Below, in pieces: positions 9,156-17,390 of a stretch of DNA of 64,000 nucleotides (positions are counted from its first letter, which is position 1; each line of letters starts with the position of its first letter). The translations under genes and the position numbers were made by a program. Under the pieces are notes generated by a model. That model saw only the letters and a list, made by a program, of their open reading frames with translations. It did no database searches and was not told the origin of the DNA. Origin of the DNA: Phycicoccus sp. Root101 (GTDB lineage Bacteria; Actinomycetota; Actinomycetes; Actinomycetales; Dermatophilaceae). The DNA is taken from positions 477,830 to 541,829 of the forward strand of contig NZ_LMCM01000010.1 in NCBI RefSeq assembly GCF_001426245.1, in the 5' to 3' direction.

Positions 9156-9952
9156 CGGCGCTTGCGGCCCTCCTGGGCAGCCAGCGTCGCCGGGTGCACG
9201 AGCAGGGGAAGCATCTTGCGGGAGTAGGCGTTCCGCGCAGCCTTGACGCTGGCCAGGTGGGCCTCGCATCGGATCTCGAGCTCGGCGTAGGCCTCCTCGC
9301 CCATGAGCTCGACGAGCTCGCCCCTGTTGCTGCGGAACACCGGCTCGCGGCCGACGTGGGCCTCGGGGTTGCTCGAGCAGTACCAGTCGAGGTCGTGGCC
9401 GCCGGGGCCCCAGCCGCGACGGTCGTACTCGGTGATGCTGACCTCCTGCCACGACGAGCCGTCCGGCATCTCGACCTTGCGGTAGGTGCGGCGGATCGGC
9501 AGCTGCCAGCACACGTCCGGCTTGACCGTGTGCGGCTCCTTGCCGTGGAGCACCGCGTGCTGGTGCAGGGCGCAGCCCGCGCCCGCCGGGAAGCCGGGGC
9601 GGTTGAGGAAGATGCAGGCGCCGTCGACGACCTTGGTCTTGGTGGCGTCGTCCTCGGGCTCGGTCCAGGCCGAGACCTTGGTCGAACCGGGGTGCAGCTG
9701 CCACTCGTCCTCGCCGAGCTCCTTGACGACCTTCTTGACGCGCTGGAGGTCGTCGTCGTCGGTGAAGTGGGCGCCGAGCGTGCAGCACCCGTCGTCGGGG
9801 CGGTCGGCGTAGATGCCCTGGCAGCCGCTGCCGAAGATGCAGGTCCAGCTCGACGTGAGCCAGGTCAGGTCGCAGCGGAACCGCTGACCGGAGTCGGTGG
9901 GGTCCGCGAACTCCACCCAGATGCGCGCCGTGTCCAGCGGGGTCTCAACCAC
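9152..9952 (-). CDS. Cysteine-rich protein of unknown function
   Basis: The 266-residue protein has no signal peptide or membrane helix. It contains about eleven cysteines, most of them in a cluster ([30 protein letters not shown]) and further single ones (GACIFL, DVCWQLP, WYCSSN, EIRCEAH). The pattern recalls the zinc- or iron-chelating YkgJ/DUF3109-type clusters, but I cannot assign the family with confidence. Conserved-looking aromatic and histidine residues ([15 protein letters not shown]) could add ligands. The GTG at 9952 sits seven bases after TAGGGT, a leaderless start. It overlaps the following methyltransferase gene by four bases. Confidence 0.65.
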   Translation of the reverse strand: MVETPLDTARIWVEFADPTDSGQRFRCDLTWLTSSWTCIFGSGCQGIYADRPDDGCCTLGAHFTDDDDLQRVKKVVKELGEDEWQLHPGSTKVSAWTEPEDDATKTKVVDGACIFLNRPGFPAGAGCALHQHAVLHGKEPHTVKPDVCWQLPIRRTYRKVEMPDGSSWQEVSITEYDRRGWGPGGHDLDWYCSSNPEAHVGREPVFRSNRGELVELMGEEAYAELEIRCEAHLASVKAARNAYSRKMLPLLVHPATLAAQEGRKRR

Positions 9953-9959
9953 GGGGGCA

Positions 9960-9965
9960 ACCCTA
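9960..9965 (-). promoter_or_regulatory. -10 box TAGGGT, leaderless start of the cysteine-rich gene
   Basis: Minus-strand TAGGGT is followed by TGCCCCC and GTG at 9952. The box overlaps the last codons of the upstream membrane-protein gene, which ends at 9963. Confidence 0.5.
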
Positions 9966-10499
9966 CGTGGCGTGGTGGCCTCCGGCGGGGACGGTCCGGC
10001 GCTGGACCACCCGTCGAGCGCTCCGGGAGCGTGCCGCCGAGACGGCGAGGAGGACCAGCAGCACCGCTGCGAGCACCCATCCGGGTCGCAGCAGCTCACT
10101 GCCGAGGTCCGCCCAGGCGAGTGGTCGGTCGGGCCAGGGCTCCCGGCCGATCCCGCTGCGGCTGGCCCACTCCAGGCCGAGGGGGACCAGGAGACAGGTC
10201 GGCGCGGCGAGCAGGAGGATCCCCCACCTGCTGCCCCAGCGCACGGCGAGCACGCACAGGAGGGCGAGTGGCACCGCGGCCGTCGCCAGGGCCATGCCCG
10301 ACTCGATCTGTTCGTCGCGGGTGGGCTGCTCACCGAAGAAGGGGGCCGAGTTGATCGCCGCGACGAGCAGGACCCAGGCGATGAAGCACCACCCGAGCAG
10401 GACGGCGGCCGCGGTGACGGGCCAGGTGCGGCGGGAGGGGTGCGGAGGGTCGGGCTGGGAGGGGTGGGGGAGATCGGGCTGGGAGGGGGCCGGCGGCAT
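9963..10499 (-). CDS. Small membrane protein, four predicted helices
   Basis: The 178-residue product opens with a proline-rich cytoplasmic head made of near-repeats ([17 protein letters not shown]). Four hydrophobic segments follow: [56 protein letters not shown] and [15 protein letters not shown]. No family is recognised. The ATG at 10499 is preceded by CACACT with a seven-base gap, a weak version of the leaderless pattern. It is transcribed divergently from the phosphatase gene. The repeats in the head are visible in the DNA as repeated GGGCTGGGAGGGG units. Confidence 0.65.
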   Translation of the reverse strand: MPPAPSQPDLPHPSQPDPPHPSRRTWPVTAAAVLLGWCFIAWVLLVAAINSAPFFGEQPTRDEQIESGMALATAAVPLALLCVLAVRWGSRWGILLLAAPTCLLVPLGLEWASRSGIGREPWPDRPLAWADLGSELLRPGWVLAAVLLVLLAVSAARSRSARRVVQRRTVPAGGHHAT

Positions 10500-10555
10500 A
10501 CCGGGCAGTGTGTCCCGGCCACGGACGGCGACGCATGGGTGCGGGTACTCACCAC

Positions 10556-10561
10556 TAGCGT
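10556..10561 (+). promoter_or_regulatory. -10 box TAGCGT of leaderless ppx/gppA
   Basis: TAGCGT is followed by six bases and the ATG at 10568. No Shine-Dalgarno sequence is present. Confidence 0.55.
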
Positions 10562-10567
10562 GGGCGC

Positions 10568-11494
10568 ATGCGCCTCGGAGTGGTCGACGTCGGATCCAAC
10601 ACGGTGCACCTCCTCGTCGTCGACGCGCACCGCGGGGCGCAACCGCTGCCCGCGACGTCGCACAAGATCGAGCTGAGGCTCTCGGAGCACGTCACCGACG
10701 ACGGCCACATCGACGAGTCCGGTGAGCGCGCGCTGTCGGGCTTCATCGGGGAGTGCCTCACCGTCGCGGAGGACCAGGGCGTCGAGGAGGTCCTGGCGTT
10801 CGTCACGAGCGCCGTCCGTGAGGCGCCCAACGGGGAGGACGTGCTGGCCCGGGTGCGCACGGAGCGTGGGGTCGACCTGCAGGTGCTCTCCGGGGAGGAC
10901 GAGGCGCGGCTGACCTTCCTCGCGGCGCGACGCTGGTTCGGCTGGTCGAGTGGCACCCTGCTCGTCGTCGACATCGGCGGTGGCTCGCTCGAGCTCGCTG
11001 CGGGCATGGACGAGGACCCCGACGTGGCCGTGAGCCTGCCGCTCGGTGCGGGCCGGCTGACCCGCGACCTCCTGCCCGGGGACCCGCCCGACGCCGACGT
11101 CATCCGTGAGGCGAGGCGCGCCATCCGTGTCCGCCTCGCGGGCGACATCCGCCCGCTCACCAAGGCCGGGGTGCCGGACCGCGCCGTGGGCACGTCCAAG
11201 ACCCTGCGCTCGCTCGCCCGGATCACCGGTGCCGCGCCGAGCAGCGACGGCCCGTATGCCGCCCGCCACCTCGAGCGCGCCGCTCTCGCCGACCTCGTCC
11301 GGACCCTGGCGGGGAAGACCGCCGCGCAGCGGGCCGGGCTCCCCGGCGTCTCGGCGGGGAGGGCCCGCCAGCTGCTCGCCGGCGCGCTGGTCGCCGAGGC
11401 CGCGATGGACCTGCTCGACCTCGAGCGCCTGGACATCTGCCCATGGGCGCTGCGCGAGGGCATCATCCTCAACCGGCTCGACAGCATGCGCTGA
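10568..11494 (+). CDS. Ppx/GppA-family exopolyphosphatase / pppGpp phosphohydrolase
   Basis: The 308-residue protein has the actin-like fold of this family: phosphate-1 motif [16 protein letters not shown] at the N-terminus, phosphate-2 motif [11 protein letters not shown] near residue 138, and an adenosine-type motif in the C-terminal half. It lacks the C-terminal HD domain of long Ppx proteins and so matches the short mycobacterial form (Rv0496), which hydrolyses short-chain polyphosphate. It is followed after 54 bases by the TIM-barrel isomerase gene with its own promoter, an order I recall from M. tuberculosis (Rv0496-Rv0498). Confidence 0.88.
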   Translation: MRLGVVDVGSNTVHLLVVDAHRGAQPLPATSHKIELRLSEHVTDDGHIDESGERALSGFIGECLTVAEDQGVEEVLAFVTSAVREAPNGEDVLARVRTERGVDLQVLSGEDEARLTFLAARRWFGWSSGTLLVVDIGGGSLELAAGMDEDPDVAVSLPLGAGRLTRDLLPGDPPDADVIREARRAIRVRLAGDIRPLTKAGVPDRAVGTSKTLRSLARITGAAPSSDGPYAARHLERAALADLVRTLAGKTAAQRAGLPGVSAGRARQLLAGALVAEAAMDLLDLERLDICPWALREGIILNRLDSMR

Positions 11495-11535
11495 CGCGGG
11501 TGACCCGTGGCCGGGGCGTCTCGCGGCTGCGTCGG

Positions 11536-11541
11536 TAGGCT
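11536..11541 (+). promoter_or_regulatory. -10 box TAGGCT of the leaderless isomerase gene
   Basis: TAGGCT plus seven bases places the transcription start on the ATG at 11549. This decides between that ATG and the in-frame upstream GTG at 11507. Confidence 0.5.
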
Positions 11542-11548
11542 CGGTGAC

Positions 11549-12367
11549 ATGTCCTCGGCGGTCAGGGTTCCCGGTGCCACGGTGGCGCTCTCGACCGCCT
11601 CGGTCTACCCCGAGAACTGCGCAGCCGCCTTCGCGCTGGCCGCCCGACTCGGGTACGACGCCGTCGAGGTGATGGTCTGGACCGACCCGGTGACGCAGGA
11701 GGCGGGGGCGCTCCGGGCGCTCAGCGAGCTCCACGGCCTCCCGGTGGTGTCCGTGCACGCCCCGACGCTGCTGCTGACGCAGCGGGTGTGGGGTCCGGAG
11801 CCGTGGACCAAGGTCGACAAGTCGATCGAGCTCGCCCAGGAGCTCGGTGCCTCGACGGTGGTGCTGCACCCGCCGTTCCGGTGGCAGAAGGAGTACGCCC
11901 GCGACTTCGTCGAGGGGGTCGCGTTGCGCGAGCACGAGACAGGCATCCGGCTCGCCGTCGAGAACATGTTCCCGTGGCGGGCCCGGCAGCGGGAGTTCGA
12001 GGCGTACCTGCCGCACTGGGACCCGGTCTCCCAGGCGTACGACAACGTCACGCTCGACCTGTCGCACACGGCGACCGCGGGCTCCGACGCGATGGAGATG
12101 GCCCGGGTGCTCGGCCCGCGCCTGACCCACGTGCACCTCGCCGACGGGCTGGGCTCGCTCAAGGACGAGCACCTCGTGCCGGGGCGTGGCCTGCAGCCGT
12201 GCGCCGAGTTCCTCGAGATGCTCGCCGCCCGTTCCTACTCCGGCTCGGTCGTCGTCGAGGTCGGCACGAGGAAGCTGCTGCCGGAGGAGCGCGAGCTCGA
12301 CCTCGCCGAGGCGCTCGCGTTCGCGCGGCTCCACCTCGCGACGGCCTCGGTCGCAGGGGCGTCGTGA
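11549..12367 (+). CDS. Sugar phosphate isomerase/epimerase (AP endonuclease 2-like TIM barrel)
   Basis: The 272-residue protein has the TIM-barrel organisation of the xylose-isomerase-like family. Metal-ligand candidates are His in SVHAPTLLL, Glu in [10 protein letters not shown], Asp/His in [12 protein letters not shown] and the pair in [11 protein letters not shown], with Glu in VVVEVGTRK at the end. The substrate is unknown; the M. tuberculosis counterpart at this position (Rv0498) is also uncharacterised. The TetR gene begins within its stop codon (GTGA overlap), so the two are co-translated and the regulator may sense a related metabolite. Confidence 0.8.
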   Translation: MSSAVRVPGATVALSTASVYPENCAAAFALAARLGYDAVEVMVWTDPVTQEAGALRALSELHGLPVVSVHAPTLLLTQRVWGPEPWTKVDKSIELAQELGASTVVLHPPFRWQKEYARDFVEGVALREHETGIRLAVENMFPWRARQREFEAYLPHWDPVSQAYDNVTLDLSHTATAGSDAMEMARVLGPRLTHVHLADGLGSLKDEHLVPGRGLQPCAEFLEMLAARSYSGSVVVEVGTRKLLPEERELDLAEALAFARLHLATASVAGAS

Positions 12368-12963
12368 GCCCTCGCGGCCGGCGTCCGGGCGCCTCCGACA
12401 CCAAGGCGTCCATCCTCGCCGCCGCGCGGGCGGACTTCGCCGAGCAGGGGTATGACGCCACCTCCGTCCGCGGTGTCGCCCGCCGGGCCGAGGTCGACCC
12501 CGCCCTGGTGCACCACTACTTCGGCGGCAAGGCGGCGTTGTTCGCCGCCGTCATGGACATCCCCGCCGACCCGGCCGTCCTCATCGCCGCCATCGTGCAC
12601 GGCCCGCGCGAGCGGGTCGGGGAGAACCTGGTCCGCACCTTCCTCCGCGTCTGGGACGGCGAGGAGGGCAAGGAGCGCTTCCAGGCCCTGATCAGGTCGG
12701 CGCTGACGCACCACGAGGCGACCGTGATGCTGCGGGAGTTCCTGACCCGCGAGGTGTTCGGCCGGGTGCTGCGCGAGCTGGCACCGCAGGGGGAGCCGCC
12801 GCACGAGCTGGAGCTGCGGGCCGGGCTGGCGGCCTCGCAGATGGTCGGGCTCGCCGTGATGCGCTACATCGTGGAGTTCCCCGCCGTCGCCGACGCGTCG
12901 CACGACGAGCTCGCTGCCCAGCTCGGCCCCACCATCCAGCGGTACCTCGCCCCACTGGACTGA
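12364..12963 (+). CDS. TetR-family transcriptional regulator
   Basis: The 199-residue product has the TetR N-terminal helix-turn-helix: [20 protein letters not shown], then [27 protein letters not shown]. The C-terminal ligand domain shows [20 protein letters not shown], as in the TetR_C_17-like group. The GTG start at 12364 overlaps the isomerase stop. A perfect 16-bp hairpin follows, so the ABC exporter genes downstream probably have separate transcription. Its target is unknown; the exporter 220 bases downstream is the nearest candidate. Confidence 0.88.
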   Translation: MSPRGRRPGASDTKASILAAARADFAEQGYDATSVRGVARRAEVDPALVHHYFGGKAALFAAVMDIPADPAVLIAAIVHGPRERVGENLVRTFLRVWDGEEGKERFQALIRSALTHHEATVMLREFLTREVFGRVLRELAPQGEPPHELELRAGLAASQMVGLAVMRYIVEFPAVADASHDELAAQLGPTIQRYLAPLD

Positions 12964-12973
12964 AGTGTCGGCG

Positions 12974-13010
12974 CTACGTCACTGATCGCACTGCGCGATC
13001 AGTGACGTAG
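12974..13010 (+). terminator. Perfect 16-bp inverted repeat (terminator)
   Basis: The arms CTACGTCACTGATCGC (12974-12989) and its complement (12995-13010) flank the loop ACTGC, ten bases after the tetR stop. No T-run follows. It could also be an intergenic repeat element. Confidence 0.65.
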
Positions 13011-13065
13011 GCCCCGGCGCACCTGCCGCCGAACCTGTCGTCGCAGCTGTTGCCGCACCGCCGTG

Positions 13066-13101
13066 GCACCCGTCCGCGCACCCGTCCGCGCACCCATCCG
13101 T
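13066..13101 (+). repeat. 12-bp tandem repeat, three units
   Basis: GCACCCGTCCGC occurs at 13066 and 13078, with an imperfect third unit (GCACCCATCCGT) at 13090 and a partial fourth at 13103. It lies in the gap between tetR and the ABC genes. Confidence 0.6.
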
Positions 13102-13150
13102 CGCACCCACCGGGCGCGCCTGCCGGCGCACCTTCGGGGCGCGCGCCCCC

Positions 13151-13179
13151 TTGTCGGGCGCCCGAACCGGGAGTACATT
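13151..13179 (+). promoter_or_regulatory. Promoter of the ABC exporter operon
   Basis: TTGTCG (13151-13156) and TACATT (13174-13179) are 17 bases apart, and the ATG at 13187 lies seven bases after the -10 box, giving a leaderless mRNA. GC-rich inverted arms at 13112-13119 and 13141-13148 stand directly upstream. Confidence 0.6.
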
Positions 13180-13186
13180 TCATCGC

Positions 13187-13912
13187 ATGATGAATAACGC
13201 CGTGGAGATCGACGGGCTGCGGGTCGTCCGAGGAGGGCGCACGGTGATCCCGGGGCTGTCGGTGCGTGTCCCCGCCGGTCAGGTGGTGGGCCTGCTCGGC
13301 CCGAGCGGGAGCGGGAAGTCCACCCTCATCCGCGCGGTCGTCGGGGTCCAGGTCGTGGCAGCCGGGTCGGTCCGTGTCCTCGGCGAGCCCGCCGGGTCGC
13401 CGACCCTGCGCCACCGGATCGGCTACGTCACCCAGAGCCCCAGCGTCTACGACGACCTCACGGTCCGGGCGAACGTCCGCTACTTCGCATCGATCCTGGG
13501 GGCCCCGCGCACGTCGGTCGACGAGGCCATCGCCGCCGTCGACCTCGGCAGCCACGCCGACTCGCCCGTGGGTCGGCTGTCCGGCGGCCAGCGGTCCCGG
13601 GCCTCCCTGGCCTGTGCCCTCGTCGGCGACCCGGAGCTGCTCGTCCTCGACGAGCCGACCGTCGGTCTCGACCCGGTCCTGCGACGCGACCTGTGGGACC
13701 TGTTCGGCCGCCTTGCGGCACAAGGCCGTTCGCTGCTCGTCTCGAGCCACGTGATGGACGAGGCCGCGCGGTGCGACCGGCTCCTGCTGCTGCGTGAGGG
13801 CGAGGTCCTCGCCGACGCGACGCTGCCCGACCTGCTCCAACGCACCGGTGCCACCGATGCGGAGGGCGCCTTCCTGGCCCTCATCGACCGAGCCGAGGAG
13901 GCTGCCCGATGA
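13187..13912 (+). CDS. ABC transporter ATP-binding protein (drug/antibiotic exporter type)
   Basis: The 241-residue ATPase has Walker A GPSGSGKST, Q-loop region GYVTQSPSVYDDLTV, signature LSGGQRSRASLA, Walker B LLVLDEPTVGLDP and the switch histidine in SSHVMDEA. It is most like the CcmA/DrrA-like type-2 exporters. Two ATGs stand in tandem (13187 and 13190); the first has ideal leaderless spacing. The stop overlaps the permease ATG (ATGA), so the two form a classical two-gene exporter. Substrate is unknown; drugs or lipids are usual for this class. Confidence 0.93.
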   Translation: MMNNAVEIDGLRVVRGGRTVIPGLSVRVPAGQVVGLLGPSGSGKSTLIRAVVGVQVVAAGSVRVLGEPAGSPTLRHRIGYVTQSPSVYDDLTVRANVRYFASILGAPRTSVDEAIAAVDLGSHADSPVGRLSGGQRSRASLACALVGDPELLVLDEPTVGLDPVLRRDLWDLFGRLAAQGRSLLVSSHVMDEAARCDRLLLLREGEVLADATLPDLLQRTGATDAEGAFLALIDRAEEAAR

Positions 13913-14643
13913 ACGTGCACCGCACCGTCGTCACCGCCGCCCGGGTGCTGGCCCAGCTGCGGGCCGACCACCGCACCATCGCCCTGATGCTCGTCGTGCC
14001 CTGCGTGCTCATCGGGCTGCTGGCGTGGATCTTCCAGGACACCCCCGTGTTCGACGCCCTGGGCGCGCCACTGCTCGGGGTGTTCCCCTTCGTCGTGATG
14101 TTCATCGTGACGAGCGTGGCCACCCTGCGCGAACGCACCTCGGGCACCCTCGAGCGACTGCTCACCACCCCGATGGGCAAGGGTGACTTCATGCTGGGGT
14201 ACGCTCTCGCCTTCGGGGTGATGGCGGTCCTGCAGGCCCTGGTGGCAACGGGTTTCGCGGTCTGGGTGTGCGGCCTCGACGTCGCCGGCCCGGTGTGGCA
14301 GCTCGTCGTGGTGGCCGTCCTCGACGCGCTGCTCGGCTCGGCCCTCGGCCTGCTCGCCAGCGGGTTCGCCCGCACCGAGTTCCAGGCCGTGCAGTTCATG
14401 CCGGCGTTCGTGCTGCCACAGTTCCTGCTGTGCGGGCTGCTCGTGGCCCGCGACCGCCTGCCCGACGTCCTGCACGTGGTGTCCGACGTGCTGCCCCTCT
14501 CGTATGCCGTGGACGCCATGAAGGTCGTCACCACCAGTGCCAGCCCCGGCCAGGACGTGACGGCCGACGCGACGGTGATCGTCGGCTGGGTGGTCGCCTC
14601 CCTGGTGCTCGGCAGCCTCACCCTGCGGCGACGCACGGCCTAG
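13909..14643 (+). CDS. ABC-2 type exporter permease
   Basis: The 244-residue membrane protein has six hydrophobic segments, starting with TIALMLVVPCVLIGLLAWIF and ending with VIVGWVVASLVLGSLTL. It carries the ABC-2 hallmark RERTSGTLERLLTTPMGKGDFMLGY between helices 2 and 3 (split here across that loop). This corresponds to DrrB/YadH-like permeases paired with the preceding ATPase. The ATG shares ATGA with the stop of that gene. Confidence 0.92.
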   Translation: MNVHRTVVTAARVLAQLRADHRTIALMLVVPCVLIGLLAWIFQDTPVFDALGAPLLGVFPFVVMFIVTSVATLRERTSGTLERLLTTPMGKGDFMLGYALAFGVMAVLQALVATGFAVWVCGLDVAGPVWQLVVVAVLDALLGSALGLLASGFARTEFQAVQFMPAFVLPQFLLCGLLVARDRLPDVLHVVSDVLPLSYAVDAMKVVTTSASPGQDVTADATVIVGWVVASLVLGSLTLRRRTA

Positions 14644-14658
14644 GACCTTCCCGACGCC

Positions 14659-14703
14659 CTACGACGATCGCAGGAGTTGCGACCCGTGGGGCGTGGCTAG
14701 CGT
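14659..14703 (+). promoter_or_regulatory. Promoter of first LamG gene with upstream 13-mer
   Basis: CTACGACGATCGC (14659-14671) precedes TAGCGT (14698-14703), which sits in GTGGCTAGCGTG. The same two elements with identical 26-base spacing stand before the second LamG gene, which argues for a shared control site. CGATCG inside the 13-mer is palindromic. Confidence 0.65.
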
Positions 14704-14776
14704 GATCGACGTGCAGTGGGTTCCGGCGGCCCCGCCGTCCCGACCTTCGCCGTCAGCGTCGCAGCAGGGGGCCACG

Positions 14777-17224
14777 ATGGGATCCACCCGATCGCCCCGC
14801 GCGCGGCCCACCCTGGTCCTCACCACGGTCGTGACCACCATCCTGGCTGCGGTCCTTGCTGCGGTCGCCCTCTGCCTCGCGCCCCTGCCGGCCGTCGCAG
14901 CGCCGGCGCCGGTGGTCCCGACCCCCGCTGACACCGTGACGGCCGACGCCCTGCCCACGGTGCAGGTCGACGGCGTCGTCTGGTCGCAGGTCATCGTCGG
15001 CAACACGGTGTACGTCGGGGGGTCCTTCCTCAACGCCCGACCGGCGGGGGCCCCACCCGGCACGAACCTCACCCGCCGGACCCACCTGCTCGCCTACGAC
15101 CTCACCACCGGTCGGCTGGTCCCGGGTTTCGTCACGACCCTCAACGCCCAGGTGCTCTCGCTGGCGGCGTCGACCGACGGCCGTCGCATCTACCTCGTGG
15201 GGGACTTCACCACGGTGAACGGACAGGCTCGCCGCAGGGTGGCTGCCGTCGATGCGGTCACCGGGGCCCTGGTGACGGCGTTCAAGCCCGTGGGGGTCAA
15301 CTCGCAGGCCCGCGCGGTGGCCGTGACGGCCGACACCGTCTACGTGGGTGGTGGCTTCGCCGGCCTCGGCAACGGGTTGCTCCGCAGCAACCTGGCGGCC
15401 TTCCGCGCCTCGGACGGCGCGACCAGGGCCTGGAACCCGGGTGCCGACTACACGGTCTGGGCCCTCGCGGTCTCGCAGGACCAGCAGTGGGTCATCGCGG
15501 GTGGCTCGTTCCAGAACGTCGGTGGGCAAGCGGCATACGGGCTGGCCAAGATCGGCGCGGGCAACGGGACGCTCGACCCCACCTGGCGCCCCGCGGTGCG
15601 CAACGCGGGCGTGGACGCGGGCATCAGCAGCCTCCGGGTGCAGGGGGCCTTCGTCTACGGCACCACGTGGCACTTCGGTCCCGGTGGCAACCTCGAGGGC
15701 ACGTTCAAGGTCCCGGTGACCACGTCCACCCTCGAGTGGGTGACCGACTGCCACGGCGACAACTACTCCGCCTACATGGCCCACGGGATCGTCTACACCA
15801 CGAGCCACACGCACTACTGCGGCACGCAGGGCGGCGGGATGCCGCAGGACAGCCCGACGCGTTTCCAGCGTGCGATGGCCTGGACCGACACGGCGCAGGG
15901 CGACATCCTCACCGACGCCCTCGGCTATGCGGACTGGCGCGGCAAGGCACGGACGCCGTCGATCGTCAGCTGGACGCCGAGCATGACCAGCGGGACCTTC
16001 ACCGGCCAGTTCCAGGCGGGCTGGAGCGTCGTCGGGAACGACGACTACATCCTGTACGGCGGTGAGTTCCCGAAGGTCAACGGCGTCGGCCAGCAGGGGC
16101 TGGTGCGCTTCGCCCGCAAGCCGATCGCGCCCGCGAAGCAGGGACCGCTGTTCGCCACCGGGGTGTTCACGCCGCGGCTGGTTCCCACGTCGTCGTCCGC
16201 CGTGCGGGTCAGCTGGGCGGCCGGGTACGACCGTGACGACCTCTTCCTCACCTACCGCGTGGTCAGGGGCGGCGCCTACGGCAGCCCGCGGTACACCACC
16301 ACGGCACCGTCGAACTGGTGGAACCTCCCGGCCCTCGGGTTCGTGGACACCGGGCTGACGCCGGGAGCGACGTACACGTACCAGCTGGTCGCGAACGACG
16401 ACGACGGCAACACCGTCTACGGCGCCACCACCACGGTGACGATGCCCCTGGCCGTGCCACCGAGCACTCCGTACGCCCAGGCCGTCCGCGCGGCCGGTGC
16501 GCGGCTGTACTGGCCGATGGACGAGCCGGCCGGACTACAGGTCACCGACCGCGCAGCCGGCACCACGACCTCGACGGGGGTGGGCGTCACCGACGGGCTG
16601 GCGGACACCGACAGCACCGGCGCCAGCGGGATCGGGTGGGGGCGTCCCGGGGCGATCGACGGGAGCGCGGCCGTCCAGCTCACGGACAGTGCCTACAGCC
16701 GCATCCACGCGCTGGGGACGGAGACGGCCCCGGACACGTTCAGCGTCCAGGCCTGGGTGCTCACCTCGACCACCCGGGGCGGCCGGATCCTCGGCTTCGG
16801 GGACCTGCAGTACGCCAACTCCCACCACGCGGACCGCCAGCTGTGGATGGACAACGCGGGACGCATCAACTTCGGCGTCCGCGCCCAGGACGGCACGACC
16901 AGGGTGGTCACGAGCACCGGTCCCTACAACGACACCCGGTGGCACCAGCTGACCGCGACGATGAGCCCCGCCGGGATGCGGCTGTACGCCGACGGGGTGC
17001 TCGTGGGCCAGCGGACCGACACCACGTCGGGCGAGGCCTACCTCGGCTACTGGCGGGTGGGCAGCGACCTGCTCACCGCGGCACGCGGGAGCATCGCCTG
17101 GCCGAACCTGCCGACGTCGCGGAACTTCGTCGGGGGCGTCGACGAGTTCGCGGTCTACCCGAGCGCCCTCACCCAGGCGCAGGTGCAGGCGCAGTACGCC
17201 CTGCGCGGCACCGGCACCCGGTAG
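14777..17224 (+). CDS. Secreted propeller-FN3-LamG protein, first copy
   Basis: About 815 residues from ATG 14777, which is preceded by an AGGGGG ribosome site; a GTG at 14711, seven bases after the -10 box, is an alternative start. A signal peptide ends near LPAVAA. The first 400 residues contain repeated blades with VYVGGSF, IYLVGDFTTVNGQ and VIAGGSFQNVGGQ motifs, like DUF5122/delta-60 beta-propellers. A fibronectin-III-like segment (VRVSWAAGYDRDD to GATYTYQLVANDDDGN) follows, then a C-terminal LamG/concanavalin-like lectin domain beginning AGARLYWPMDEPAGL and including LYADGVLVGQ. It probably binds extracellular glycans or protein. It is a tandem paralogue of the next gene, with long near-identical stretches, but lacks that gene's PKD and last domain. 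Confidence 0.8.
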   Translation: MGSTRSPRARPTLVLTTVVTTILAAVLAAVALCLAPLPAVAAPAPVVPTPADTVTADALPTVQVDGVVWSQVIVGNTVYVGGSFLNARPAGAPPGTNLTRRTHLLAYDLTTGRLVPGFVTTLNAQVLSLAASTDGRRIYLVGDFTTVNGQARRRVAAVDAVTGALVTAFKPVGVNSQARAVAVTADTVYVGGGFAGLGNGLLRSNLAAFRASDGATRAWNPGADYTVWALAVSQDQQWVIAGGSFQNVGGQAAYGLAKIGAGNGTLDPTWRPAVRNAGVDAGISSLRVQGAFVYGTTWHFGPGGNLEGTFKVPVTTSTLEWVTDCHGDNYSAYMAHGIVYTTSHTHYCGTQGGGMPQDSPTRFQRAMAWTDTAQGDILTDALGYADWRGKARTPSIVSWTPSMTSGTFTGQFQAGWSVVGNDDYILYGGEFPKVNGVGQQGLVRFARKPIAPAKQGPLFATGVFTPRLVPTSSSAVRVSWAAGYDRDDLFLTYRVVRGGAYGSPRYTTTAPSNWWNLPALGFVDTGLTPGATYTYQLVANDDDGNTVYGATTTVTMPLAVPPSTPYAQAVRAAGARLYWPMDEPAGLQVTDRAAGTTTSTGVGVTDGLADTDSTGASGIGWGRPGAIDGSAAVQLTDSAYSRIHALGTETAPDTFSVQAWVLTSTTRGGRILGFGDLQYANSHHADRQLWMDNAGRINFGVRAQDGTTRVVTSTGPYNDTRWHQLTATMSPAGMRLYADGVLVGQRTDTTSGEAYLGYWRVGSDLLTAARGSIAWPNLPTSRNFVGGVDEFAVYPSALTQAQVQAQYALRGTGTR

Positions 17225-17261
17225 CTGTCGCGGGGGACTGCTACCGCTGGCGGTCGGGGTC

Positions 17262-17306
17262 CTACGACGATCGCTCGATCCGGCGCCCGGCGTCCGTGGC
17301 TAGCGT
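17262..17306 (+). promoter_or_regulatory. Promoter of second LamG gene with upstream 13-mer
   Basis: CTACGACGATCGC (17262-17274) and TAGCGT (17301-17306) repeat the layout of the first copy base for base in spacing, although the sequence between them has diverged. A leader of about 75 bases would precede the ATG at 17391. Confidence 0.65.
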
Positions 17307-17390
17307 GGTCGTGTCCGACAGCGCACGACGCGTCTCGCAGGGGAGGCCCGACGCGACCTGGCGTCCGCACACCGGATCCGAGGTTCCCTC

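Noticed and set aside
9152-12334. 1060-residue minus-strand frame covering the ppx, isomerase and membrane genes
   Set aside because: Only its last 266 codons are a real gene. The remainder is low-complexity Arg/Gly/Pro shadow of strong genes on the other strand, typical of very GC-rich DNA.
13066-13110. 12-bp tandem repeats as a CRISPR remnant
   Set aside because: Units are contiguous with no spacers and far too short.
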